Below are positions 8,784 through 17,095 of a stretch of DNA of 64,000 bases, piece by piece (positions within the stretch are counted from its first letter, which is position 1; every line of letters starts with the position of its first letter). Under the pieces are notes generated by a model. The model was not told where the DNA came from and did no database searches. It saw only the letters and a program-made list of their open reading frames with translations. The DNA is taken from positions 930,001 to 994,000 of the forward strand of contig NZ_VUOE01000001.1 of the NCBI RefSeq assembly GCF_008386635.1, given 5' to 3'. This DNA comes from Maribacter flavus (GTDB lineage: Bacteria > Bacteroidota > Bacteroidia > Flavobacteriales > Flavobacteriaceae). A program made the translations under genes and the position numbers.

Positions 8784-10574
8784 TTAATTGTTTAAATCTA
8801 GCACCGCATTAATCTTTGAAAATATCTCGGAGTTTTCATACACCCCTTTAAAATTTTGAGCTTGTGGCCCATAGGCAAATAAAGGAACCATGATGGCCGT
8901 ATGATCGATAGTCAAAAAATCACCTTGAACTTCGCCTTCTTCCCAATTCCCCCCCACGATTCCAAAGCCGGACGTTTCATGATCTGCAGTTATCAAAACC
9001 AACGTATTGCCCGTTGTATCGGCAAACTTCAATACCTCGGCAACCGTTGCATCAAAGTCCAACATTTCATCTATGATGGTGGCTACATTATTGGAATGCC
9101 CACCATTATCTATTTGTGCTCCTTCCACGACCATGAAAAAAGGATCTCCATCTTTTGAAAGAACTTCCATGGATTTTTTTACGGATTTTGGCAACATATC
9201 CCCCCTGCCCATTTCTAGTGTCGGCATCTTGCTTTCTCCCAAAAATATCGCGGTCTTATTTTTTAGATTGGTAAATTCTGTCAGCGTGATTGGCTTAAAC
9301 ACCTTGCCCAATTCAGCAATATAGGAAGCTCCCCCAGCAATAAAAAAATCCAATTTACTTGTTTTCAAGTCCTTTAGGATACCATCGGTATTGTCCCTAT
9401 CCTTTACATGGGCATAGAATGACGACGGTGTAGCACCGTAAATGTCATCGGTCGTAATTATTCCCGTTCTATACCCTTTTCCGGATGCGATATCGACCAA
9501 GTTAAGCAACACCTCACCATCGGGTCCCAACCCAATCGCCCTATTATTCGTTTTTTGTCCCGTGGCCATGGCCGTTGCCCCTGCGGCCGAATCGGTTATC
9601 AAATCATCAAACGCTGATGTTTTTATCAACCCAATGTCCTTAATAGTTGTGATACTCAATTGACCCCTATTCGCGAACATAGCGGCCGAAATTTGGGCCA
9701 ATCCATTACCATCGCCAATCATGAGAATGATATTCATCGGTTTAGCGTTTGGATCAAATTTGTATTGTGGATTATATACCGATTTAACCTCACCCTTATA
9801 ACTCCTGCTATCCAACGATTCCAAATAATTATATGCCTTGGCCGGTTGATCGGTGTTGATAAAATCCACCCCCAATGTGGCCAACCGTGCCCAAGCGGTC
9901 TTTGTATCCGGAGTTGCCCAAAACCGAAAAGGTTTATTGAACGCGTGGGCTCTTGTTATAGCTGCTTTGACTTGGTTCAGTTCTTCTTCCACCATTCGGC
10001 CATATCCGTTCCAAACAGAATACTTTTGAAAGCTAAGACTAATGATGGCTACCTTTTCCATTGGTACCGTTTCCAAGTCGACCAAATTTTGATGATCAAA
10101 GAATATGTAATCCGGATAATTGACATAATCTTTTGGATCTGGACGATTTCCTGATATCACAAAGGATACTTTATCTCCTTTTATAAGATTAGGGTATTTC
10201 CTTAAGACCTTTTGTATCTCCTTTAGGGTAGGTCCCGCTGGCGACTTTAAATCCAATAAGAGTTGTATGTTCCGTAGTTTACCATTTTTCTCTAGTTCCG
10301 ATAAGGGTTCCAAGTATAGTGAAGCCAGCGTAAGGTCTTCCTTTATATTTGATTCTTCGTGGGTAACGTACAGTGTATTATCCTTTAGAAACAAATCAAC
10401 TTCTATAGATGAAGCGTTATTTATATATGCTTCTACAAAAGGGAAATCCTGATGGTAATCATTATGGGAATGTACTTTGTAGGGTATTTGACCATGGCTA
10501 AATTGTAGGGCAAAGACCAGAATCCAAAGAGTTAATAGGTGTTTTAGTAGATTATCAAATTTCATTTTAATCAA
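8784..10574 (-). CDS. PLC/GDPD-like phosphodiesterase fused to alkaline phosphatase
   Basis: A 596-residue exported fusion. After a signal peptide (cut near FSHGQ, about residue 29), residues 30-250 resemble the PI-PLC/glycerophosphodiesterase barrel: HSHNDY, then EVDLFLKDNTLYVTHEE with the expected Glu-Asp and His. Residues 280-596 form an alkaline phosphatase with MIGDGNG (metal Asp), the nucleophile serine in TDSAAGATAMATG, the EGAQIDNGGHSN metal-binding stretch and the TADHETSG motif. The two activities would first cut a phosphodiester and then release inorganic phosphate, both in the periplasm or at the surface. It is the last gene of a four-gene minus-strand unit with SusC, SusD and a PI-PLC-like enzyme. 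The terminator at 8733-8765 follows it. Confidence 0.88.
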   Translation of the reverse strand: MIKMKFDNLLKHLLTLWILVFALQFSHGQIPYKVHSHNDYHQDFPFVEAYINNASSIEVDLFLKDNTLYVTHEESNIKEDLTLASLYLEPLSELEKNGKLRNIQLLLDLKSPAGPTLKEIQKVLRKYPNLIKGDKVSFVISGNRPDPKDYVNYPDYIFFDHQNLVDLETVPMEKVAIISLSFQKYSVWNGYGRMVEEELNQVKAAITRAHAFNKPFRFWATPDTKTAWARLATLGVDFINTDQPAKAYNYLESLDSRSYKGEVKSVYNPQYKFDPNAKPMNIILMIGDGNGLAQISAAMFANRGQLSITTIKDIGLIKTSAFDDLITDSAAGATAMATGQKTNNRAIGLGPDGEVLLNLVDIASGKGYRTGIITTDDIYGATPSSFYAHVKDRDNTDGILKDLKTSKLDFFIAGGASYIAELGKVFKPITLTEFTNLKNKTAIFLGESKMPTLEMGRGDMLPKSVKKSMEVLSKDGDPFFMVVEGAQIDNGGHSNNVATIIDEMLDFDATVAEVLKFADTTGNTLVLITADHETSGFGIVGGNWEEGEVQGDFLTIDHTAIMVPLFAYGPQAQNFKGVYENSEIFSKINAVLDLNN

Positions 10575-10653
10575 GATTATTCGATGTCCTTATGGTTGTT
10601 GTTCTAGAAAGAGGCCACAAGGAAATCTAGGTTTGCGGAATTTGTAGGTTGCG

Positions 10654-11730
10654 CTATTCTTTTATTCTCTCAAATTTACCCATACCAAAATCAACTTTGT
10701 AGCGCGATTCAAAAAATTTGCTCGGCAGATAATAATCGGTAGTAATTATTTGGGCACCCGAAGCTTTAGCTTTCTCAAACCTTGTATAGTCATTATTTCT
10801 TGCCTCAACCGTTCCCGAATCCGCACGAGTGCGGACTATAAAACCCTTGGAAACCAAATTCCGGATTTTGTCAAAATTCCCAACCGGATCATTTACGATC
10901 ATAAAGGCCGCTTCTGGACTTCCCTCCGGTTTATTGATAAATAGTACCGCATCCTTTAATAAAGGAAATTTTTTAAGGTATAAATCACTTTTGTTATCTC
11001 CTTCATCCAAGACAAAAAGAAAACGCCCCTTTACCTCGTCCAAACTGGGCCATCCATCGCCAAGTATTGCCTCCTTCAAAGATTCTTCATCCCCCTTTAC
11101 CAAATCCGGAGTTATCAATTTTTCGTTTGGGAGAACCGTTTTTATCTCTTTATCCAAGTTTTCGAATGCATCGGCATCAAAAACCAAAGGATCCTTTAGT
11201 TGCGGTATTATCCCGTCTTTAGTGTTCAACGTGATGAAGATAGGAGTATGCTCCGGGTTCTTGTTGGACCAGGCCAAAAGTTCCTGCAGCGCCTCTTGAA
11301 AAAGTAATTGGTGGCTTCTAAAATCTATATCCTGAACATGAAATACTTTGAGGCCGGGTTTGTTTAATTTTTTCTCCCTATCGAACGGCAAGAATTTTTC
11401 TCCCGATAGCTCTACAATATCCAATCCTTTTGGATTGGAATAGTCTCCACCTTGAGGGTCGTGAAATACATCAAGTTCCAGGTTTCTAAGTCCTAAATCC
11501 AACTGTTGGGTCAATGGGATATGCTCATATTGAAGCGATTTTGCCATTGATGAATCCAATTGAAATAGATACTCCCATAAAGGCTTTTCAATTCCTATTT
11601 TGTAACTATTGTGACTTCCGATCACCTGGATATCGTTCAGCCGTACATTTCCTTTCCCATATTCCTGGGAAAGACAAAAAACAGGAAGTATTAAAATCAT
11701 AAATACCTGTATTTGCTTATGCATTTTCAT
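10654..11730 (-). CDS. secreted calcium-dependent PI-PLC-like phosphodiesterase
   Basis: A 358-residue protein with an N-terminal signal peptide (ending at about residue 21, CLSQ). The barrel motifs of the calcium-dependent phosphoinositide-specific phospholipase C family are visible: IGSHNSYK (first catalytic His), LRNLELDVFHDP (metal-binding Glu/Asp) and KVFHVQDIDF (second His). The ending, with TRADSGTVEARNND and QIITTDYYLP, is also typical of this bacterial family. It would hydrolyse a phosphodiester bond in phosphoinositides or related lipids or head groups outside the inner membrane. It lies between susD and the phosphodiesterase-phosphatase fusion, 79 bases from the latter. True substrate is unknown. 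Confidence 0.85.
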   Translation of the reverse strand: MKMHKQIQVFMILILPVFCLSQEYGKGNVRLNDIQVIGSHNSYKIGIEKPLWEYLFQLDSSMAKSLQYEHIPLTQQLDLGLRNLELDVFHDPQGGDYSNPKGLDIVELSGEKFLPFDREKKLNKPGLKVFHVQDIDFRSHQLLFQEALQELLAWSNKNPEHTPIFITLNTKDGIIPQLKDPLVFDADAFENLDKEIKTVLPNEKLITPDLVKGDEESLKEAILGDGWPSLDEVKGRFLFVLDEGDNKSDLYLKKFPLLKDAVLFINKPEGSPEAAFMIVNDPVGNFDKIRNLVSKGFIVRTRADSGTVEARNNDYTRFEKAKASGAQIITTDYYLPSKFFESRYKVDFGMGKFERIKE

Positions 11731-11777
11731 AGATTGCGATTAACCCGTTCAAACTAATTTAAAACCCCCAGAAAAGG

Positions 11778-11813
11778 AAAATACGGCAGGTATTTTCATA
11801 CCGGCCGTATTTA
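11778..11813 (-). terminator. intra-operon hairpin, possible attenuator
   Basis: Arms AATACGGC and GGTAT pair with ATACC and GCCGTATT around a single A/G mismatch. On the minus strand the stem is followed by TTTTCCTTTT. It lies between the stop codon of susD and the start of the PI-PLC gene, so it may end part of the transcripts and lower expression of the two enzymes relative to the transporter. Confidence 0.6.
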
Positions 11814-11828
11814 ATTTAATATAGAGCA

Positions 11829-13574
11829 TCAATAACCGGGATTTTGCACCAAAAATCCCTCTACACTAGATGCTCCATCTATCGCTCTCTGAGGAATGGG
11901 AAACAATCTTTTGTTTGGATCGCTATCCGTCTTGCCCGTCCAGGAGCCCTCATATTTGCCAAAACGGATTTGGTATGTTCTTCTCAGTCCTTCCCAATAG
12001 AGCTCAAATCCAGATTCACGAAATAGAATATCAAGGTCAATCGTTGCAAGTGCTTCGGGCGTCTGCTCAGGCCTGGCGGTTCTTGAGGTTCTAAGGGTAT
12101 TAATATCTGCCAAGGCACCGGCATTGTCCCCTTTACGGAGTTTTGCTTCGGCCCGCATCAAATAAATCTCACCCAAACGAAGCAATACTATATCCACGCT
12201 ACTGTTGCTACAGCAATTGGGAGCTGTACGGCTGAATTGATATTTCGAAAACCGATGTCCAGTGTTGTGAAGACTGCCCTCATCCGTAAAATTAACGTCA
12301 AGGTTATGGTCCACATACTTAAGGTCCGCACCGCTTGTCCTTCTGTTTATGACGGGATAAATACGGACAGACCCATCATCACAGGTCAAAATATTCCCCC
12401 CTTCATCTTTTCGAGGTCCCCAAATTATTCCTCGAAGTATACCCCTATCAATTTCAAACTCCTCAGCCGGAACGCAGTAAAAATGGTCCGCATCGTTGTT
12501 TGGGTTTACCCCAGTGAGGTCTCTAAGATTTTCTGGGATTACGGTGTTCTCTTGAAAGAAACGGGCATCGGCCACGGCCGCATCAACATTGCCATAGGCA
12601 TCTGCCCACGTCTGAATGAAATCAGGGGTTGCCGCAGCGGCATCGGTGCCTCGTGTATTGGGGAATTCCGGTCTTGGAATTTGATCGCCCGATATGGACC
12701 AGTACTGCCAACGACTGTGTTCTGTCTGCAAAACGCCCCTTTGATCGAGCGAAAATATAACTTCAGGGTTGCTATTGTTGTCGTCATTGAATATGTCAAA
12801 ATACTCCGGTGACAAAGAGTAGGGTCCCGAAATGATATCATTGGTATATTGAATTACCTTATCCATATCGGCATCCAAAAAATTGGGTGTACCATAAGGA
12901 TCGCGGTATACGGCGGAATTCAAGTACAATCGGGCCAAAAGGGCCTTCACCGCATCTTTGGTAAACCTACCGGGACCTTGGTCGTTATTGATAACTTCAA
13001 CCACGGACAATAGTTCACTTTCAATATAATCCACAGCTTCTTGCGCTCTAAGGATTTGGGATATTTCTTCTGAACTTTCTTTTTTAAAAACAATTCCCCA
13101 ATTATCCAGCGCCAACATATTGAGATAGGCCCTTGCGGCGATCATTTCGTGCAAAGCGCCTTGCGCCTCGGCATTTCCGTTATCAGCCTCAGGACGCAGT
13201 CTATCAATGGCGATGACCGCCCTGGATATGGATAAGGTTATTTCGTTCCAGGAATCGCCCACGAGACTATTACCAGGGGTCATAAGATGTTGATGCACTG
13301 CGATGAACTTGCCACCGTCAAACCAGTCCCTCCCACCACGGTTGGGAATTATGGCTTCATCCGAAGCGATTTCCTGGAGACCAAAATTACGTGTATGAAG
13401 CCATACATTTCTAAGTAGACCGTAAACGGGCGCAATGGAACCACTTACAATTTCAGCCTGACCGGTCCCGGTAAGCGACTCGTCCAGTACATCCTCCTCC
13501 AAGTCCGTGCAACCAAAAAATGCAACTAAAAATAGCACTATCGGTAATGCTCTATAAATTCTAATAGTTTTCAT
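11829..13574 (-). CDS. SusD/RagB-type surface lipoprotein
   Basis: A 581-residue substrate-binding lid of a SusCD transporter. The signal peptide ends in the lipobox FFGC (cysteine 22). The N-terminal half has the tetratrico-like helices of SusD, including ARAYLNMLALDNWGIVF and KDAVKALLARLYLNSAVY; the C-terminus has LRLGEIYLMRAEAKLRKGD, then the closing ELYWEGLRRTYQIRFGKYEG and LFPIPQRAID. Its C-terminus ends with FLVQNPGY, the standard ending of this family. It lies directly behind its SusC partner (39-base gap). Ligand cannot be read from sequence, but the downstream phospholipase and phosphatase genes point to a phosphorylated or lipid-derived compound. Confidence 0.93.
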   Translation of the reverse strand: MKTIRIYRALPIVLFLVAFFGCTDLEEDVLDESLTGTGQAEIVSGSIAPVYGLLRNVWLHTRNFGLQEIASDEAIIPNRGGRDWFDGGKFIAVHQHLMTPGNSLVGDSWNEITLSISRAVIAIDRLRPEADNGNAEAQGALHEMIAARAYLNMLALDNWGIVFKKESSEEISQILRAQEAVDYIESELLSVVEVINNDQGPGRFTKDAVKALLARLYLNSAVYRDPYGTPNFLDADMDKVIQYTNDIISGPYSLSPEYFDIFNDDNNSNPEVIFSLDQRGVLQTEHSRWQYWSISGDQIPRPEFPNTRGTDAAAATPDFIQTWADAYGNVDAAVADARFFQENTVIPENLRDLTGVNPNNDADHFYCVPAEEFEIDRGILRGIIWGPRKDEGGNILTCDDGSVRIYPVINRRTSGADLKYVDHNLDVNFTDEGSLHNTGHRFSKYQFSRTAPNCCSNSSVDIVLLRLGEIYLMRAEAKLRKGDNAGALADINTLRTSRTARPEQTPEALATIDLDILFRESGFELYWEGLRRTYQIRFGKYEGSWTGKTDSDPNKRLFPIPQRAIDGASSVEGFLVQNPGY

Positions 13575-13613
13575 GATACTTTTTTATGTGATTTTAAAAT
13601 CCTTTGTTTTTCA

Positions 13614-16600
13614 TTAAAATGTTACGTTAAGAGCGAAAAGTAAGGTCCTTGCTCTTGGATATGTAAACCGGTCGATACCAAAGGTCTGTATTTCGCCTTG
13701 GGTAGCGCCCGTATTGACTTCTGGGTCAAAACCGGTATAATTGGTAAGAACGAAAAGGTTTTGCCCGGTTATCGAAAAACGGATGTTTTGAAGGGCATCC
13801 CCCAAGCCGACCTTTTCCGCGCTCAAATTATACCCTAGCGTGGCGTTGTTCAAACGTAAGAACGAACCATCCTCTAGATAGCGGGTGGATACCGTATTCG
13901 AATTGCTCAACGACTCATTGGGAAACTGCACGGCAAAATCCGTAGTGTTGTTAGACCTACCCAATTGCGCTTTGTTGAAAAGGGACATTGTTGTGTGATT
14001 GTATACTTCATTACCGGCTACCCCATTGAAGTTTAGCCCCAAATCAAAAGCCTTGTACTTGAAGTTCGCATAAAACGCGTAGATAAAATCAGGGATGGCA
14101 CTGCCCACTACCCTACGGTCATCATCCAAGACGGCACCATCTCCATTAGTGTCCTTGAACTGGTTAAGACCATCGGCTCCAATACCATCGAATTCAAGCA
14201 TGTAGAAAGCACCTATTGGCTCGTTGTTGATATACCCATTAATGGTTGCACCTGTTTGTCCGGACCCTTGCGCCGCTCCTGTAGTAAGGACCGAATAGGG
14301 TGAATCCCTTACTTCGTTTTGAATATAGGTGACGTTGCCCCCAATGTTATATGAAAAATCGCCCTGTGAATTGCTGTTGTAGTCCAATGCCAATTCGACG
14401 CCACTGTTATGGATTTCCATATTGTCGATATTATCCCAGAAAGTAGAGGTAGGTTCCACGGGGTCTGCGGGCACTACTTCCAATAAGATATTAGAAGAAA
14501 CTTTATTGAAATAATCCAACGTACCCGTCAATTTATAGTCGAATAGCGCAAAATCAAGACCTAAATCAATTTGTGTGGAAACCTCCCATTGTAGATCGGG
14601 GTTCGCCAAACGGGTAAAAACGATACCGAACGGATAATCGTCAATGGAGTTGCCCTGGGTATCGATGGGGTAGGTACTTAGGCTCCCTGCACCCGTTAAC
14701 AATCTATCTTCCGAAAAACTGGCCTTTGTAATTTTGGAGGGGATTTCTTGGTTACCTGTTTGTCCCCAACTTGCGCGCAGCTTAAGGTTATCAAATACGG
14801 AGTTGGCCATAAAATTCTCATTGCTAATATTCCAGCCAAGTGCAAATGCAGGGAAATACCCATATTTGTTATTTGCACCAAATTTTGAAGAACCATCTGC
14901 ACGCAAGGTGGCAGTCACAAGATATCTATCATCATAGGTATAGTTGGCCCTTCCAAAGAACGATTGTAGCTCGTTCTGCTCTGCGGCAGCTGTTACCGTA
15001 GTTGGAAATTCATCCGTATTGGTCTGGTCTTGGAACCGTGGCTCAATATTATTGTTGGCGAAACCTCTATAAAAAAAGGTTCTCCCCTCTTCTAAAAATT
15101 TCTGATAGGAATGTCCCGCAAGTACGGTTACATTATGAACCTCATTGTTCCAATTATACGTTAGCGTATTTTCAACCAGTTCATTCGTATTGGAACTGAT
15201 TGTGCTCTCCAATGAGCCCTGTGAGATATTGGATTCATTTACGACCTCTGGAAAAGGTCTGTACTGTTCGTCCCTTGTGGTAGTTGAATAGTCGACCCCT
15301 AGGTTTAATTTATAGACCAAACCGTCGAAAATTGTAACTGAAGGCGAAATACTGGCCAAAATACGATTGTTGATGGCAGTATCGCTAAAGAGTTCGTTCC
15401 TTTTTAACGGATTTAAGGCGTTTGTGTTCAAAATTGTTGGAACACCGTTTGTAAGTGCGGGAATCGTGGGGTTCAAACTGAGCATATCACTTATGGTTCC
15501 TGTTATTACAGGTCTCAAATTTTGGGTACGCGAGGCGGTGAGGTTATAATCAACGTTCAACTTACCGTTGAACGCTTTTTGGTTCATGTTCAATTTGCCC
15601 GAATAGCGTTCAAGGTTGCTGTTTTGCAAAACACCCTCTTGTTCTTGGTACCCCACCGAAGCGAAATAGGCAAATTTTTCCGTTGTGGCGCCACTCATGG
15701 AAAAGTTTACATTGTTGGATACCGCGGTTTGTGTCAATTCGTCCTGCCAATTGGTATTGGCCCCAAAATCTTCCAGCGTACCACCTACCGCTACTACTTG
15801 GTTGCGAAAGGTGTCCGCATCAAATACATCGATCTTGTTTGAAATGGTGGAAAAAGCCGTGGACGCCGAGAAATTCATTTCGGTTTTGCCCGTTCTTCCC
15901 CTCTTTGTAGTAATCACAACGACTCCATTGGAGGCTCGTGATCCGTATACCGCGGTAGCACTGGCATCTTTTAGCACATCAATGCTTGCTATATCGCTGG
16001 GGTTCAAAAAATTCAAAGGGTTGGTATCAAAACCATTGTTAGCATTGTCCAGTAAAAAGCCATCAACCACATAAAGCGGCTGTGTACCTGAACGCAAACT
16101 TCCAACCCCTCTGATAATCACATTTTGTGCCGCACCGGGCTCTCCGCTATTTGCCGCGATGTTCACCCCTGCCAATTTACCTTGAAGTAATTCCCCAGGG
16201 TTGGTTACCACTCCCTGATTGAAATCTTCGCTTTTAACCGATGCAATAGCACCTGTAATATCAGATTTCCTTTGGGTCCCGTAACCTACGACCACTACAT
16301 CGTCCAATTGCGTGGCATCCGGCTCCAATTGTACATTTATAATGGAATTATTGCCTACCACTATCTCCTTGGAACTATAGCCCAAATAGGAAATTTGCAA
16401 AGTTGCCCCAGAGCTTACATTGATGGTGAAATTACCATCAAAGTCTGTAATGGAGCCGTTACTGGTTCCTTTTTCCAACACGGACGCACCAGGAAGTGGG
16501 GCTCCCGTTTCATCCGTAACCTGTCCGGTTATTGGGTTCTGTTCCAGAAAAAATATAAAATCATAGGAATCCTCTACAGATCCCCATTCTTTTTCAATAC

Positions 16601-16700
16601 TTTTATTGGTAGTTTTTGAGTTCCCGAAGAGGAAACTGCTTCCTAAAATCGCAAAAAGTAAGATAAAGCCGATTTTAGTTAGTCGGTTTTTAAGATACAT
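13614..16700 (-). CDS. SusC/RagA-type TonB-dependent transporter
   Basis: A 1028-residue outer-membrane importer. After a signal peptide (about residues 1-27) it has a carboxypeptidase-regulatory-like domain (ITGQVTDETGAPLPGASV, about 56-130), the SusC signature DDVVVVGYGTQ, a plug domain with VVDGFLLDN and SIDVLKDASATAVYGSRASNG, and a beta barrel ending in a terminal phenylalanine. There is no N-terminal STN domain, so it is not obviously tied to an anti-sigma relay. It forms the pore for the SusD lid encoded next. A perfect TAnnTTTG element lies about 90 bases upstream and the leader contains a strong hairpin. First gene of the SusC-SusD-PI-PLC-phosphatase unit. Confidence 0.95.
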   Translation of the reverse strand: MYLKNRLTKIGFILLFAILGSSFLFGNSKTTNKSIEKEWGSVEDSYDFIFFLEQNPITGQVTDETGAPLPGASVLEKGTSNGSITDFDGNFTINVSSGATLQISYLGYSSKEIVVGNNSIINVQLEPDATQLDDVVVVGYGTQRKSDITGAIASVKSEDFNQGVVTNPGELLQGKLAGVNIAANSGEPGAAQNVIIRGVGSLRSGTQPLYVVDGFLLDNANNGFDTNPLNFLNPSDIASIDVLKDASATAVYGSRASNGVVVITTKRGRTGKTEMNFSASTAFSTISNKIDVFDADTFRNQVVAVGGTLEDFGANTNWQDELTQTAVSNNVNFSMSGATTEKFAYFASVGYQEQEGVLQNSNLERYSGKLNMNQKAFNGKLNVDYNLTASRTQNLRPVITGTISDMLSLNPTIPALTNGVPTILNTNALNPLKRNELFSDTAINNRILASISPSVTIFDGLVYKLNLGVDYSTTTRDEQYRPFPEVVNESNISQGSLESTISSNTNELVENTLTYNWNNEVHNVTVLAGHSYQKFLEEGRTFFYRGFANNNIEPRFQDQTNTDEFPTTVTAAAEQNELQSFFGRANYTYDDRYLVTATLRADGSSKFGANNKYGYFPAFALGWNISNENFMANSVFDNLKLRASWGQTGNQEIPSKITKASFSEDRLLTGAGSLSTYPIDTQGNSIDDYPFGIVFTRLANPDLQWEVSTQIDLGLDFALFDYKLTGTLDYFNKVSSNILLEVVPADPVEPTSTFWDNIDNMEIHNSGVELALDYNSNSQGDFSYNIGGNVTYIQNEVRDSPYSVLTTGAAQGSGQTGATINGYINNEPIGAFYMLEFDGIGADGLNQFKDTNGDGAVLDDDRRVVGSAIPDFIYAFYANFKYKAFDLGLNFNGVAGNEVYNHTTMSLFNKAQLGRSNNTTDFAVQFPNESLSNSNTVSTRYLEDGSFLRLNNATLGYNLSAEKVGLGDALQNIRFSITGQNLFVLTNYTGFDPEVNTGATQGEIQTFGIDRFTYPRARTLLFALNVTF

Positions 16701-16742
16701 AGTTTTAAAGTGTTGAAGTTTTAGTGATTTTCGATGCTTTTT

Positions 16743-16775
16743 AGAGAGCCTGTTGCCGCAGGCTCTTTTTTGTTT
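16743..16775 (+). terminator. terminator-like hairpin in the susC leader, plus-strand orientation
   Basis: AGAGCCTG pairs perfectly with CAGGCTCT around a short loop and is followed on the plus strand by a run of six T. No plus-strand gene ends here; on the minus strand the same sequence lies in the 5' leader of susC. It could end an antisense RNA made from within the start of susC, or act as a leader hairpin that affects susC translation or stability. Confidence 0.6.
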
Positions 16776-16788
16776 TTAGATTTCCGAT

Positions 16789-16796
16789 CAAAAGTA
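16789..16796 (-). promoter_or_regulatory. candidate -7 promoter element for susC operon
   Basis: On the minus strand this reads TACTTTTG, an exact TAnnTTTG match. The -33 region is not convincing, as is common in regulated promoters. Transcription would start near 16784, giving a leader of about 84 bases that includes the hairpin at 16743-16767. Confidence 0.45.
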
Positions 16797-16928
16797 ATTC
16801 TTAAGAAGTAGGTGGTAGGTTACGGATACTTTATGATTAGTTTAATTTAAAATGAGGTAGGACGCTTTCCATCGATATTTTTTGGTGATCCAAAGACGGA
16901 AAAATGGTTTTTACCGATTATTTCCCTC

Positions 16929-16998
16929 GGGTGTTCGAAGAGTTTGCCAAGAAAGTAGCTGTTCTGTATACTTTAGCGGTATAAATAATCGAACACCA
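16929..16998. repeat. 9-base inverted repeat flanking an intergenic segment
   Basis: GGTGTTCGA near 16925-16935 and its exact reverse complement TCGAACACC near 16989-16998 are about 50 bases apart, in the gap between dnaE2 and the susC promoter. They could be paired binding sites or the base of a long stem. Nothing else in the 395-base gap (16701-17095) is clear except the hairpin, the promoter element and a very short reading frame. Confidence 0.4.
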
Positions 16999-17011
16999 AA
17001 TCCAATACATT

Positions 17012-17068
17012 ATGAAAAAGTGTATTATCCTTCTTGCCATTTATACTGTATTGCTTCTACTCTACTAA
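17012..17068 (+). CDS. possible 18-residue hydrophobic peptide
   Basis: ATG at 17012 opens a frame of two lysines, a cysteine and then almost only Ile, Leu, Val, Ala and Tyr, ending at TAA 17066-17068. This has the form of a single short membrane peptide. There is no clear ribosome-binding site, though these are often weak in Bacteroidota. It could be chance in AT-rich DNA; no homology can be judged at this length. Confidence 0.2.
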   Translation: MKKCIILLAIYTVLLLLY

Positions 17069-17095
17069 GAGCGATTTATTCCAATTGTAGTTTCC

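Noticed and set aside
12237-12812. Plus-strand open frame of 191 codons
   Set aside because: It lies wholly within susD on the other strand, lacks a recognisable family and has no promoter; it is a shadow frame.
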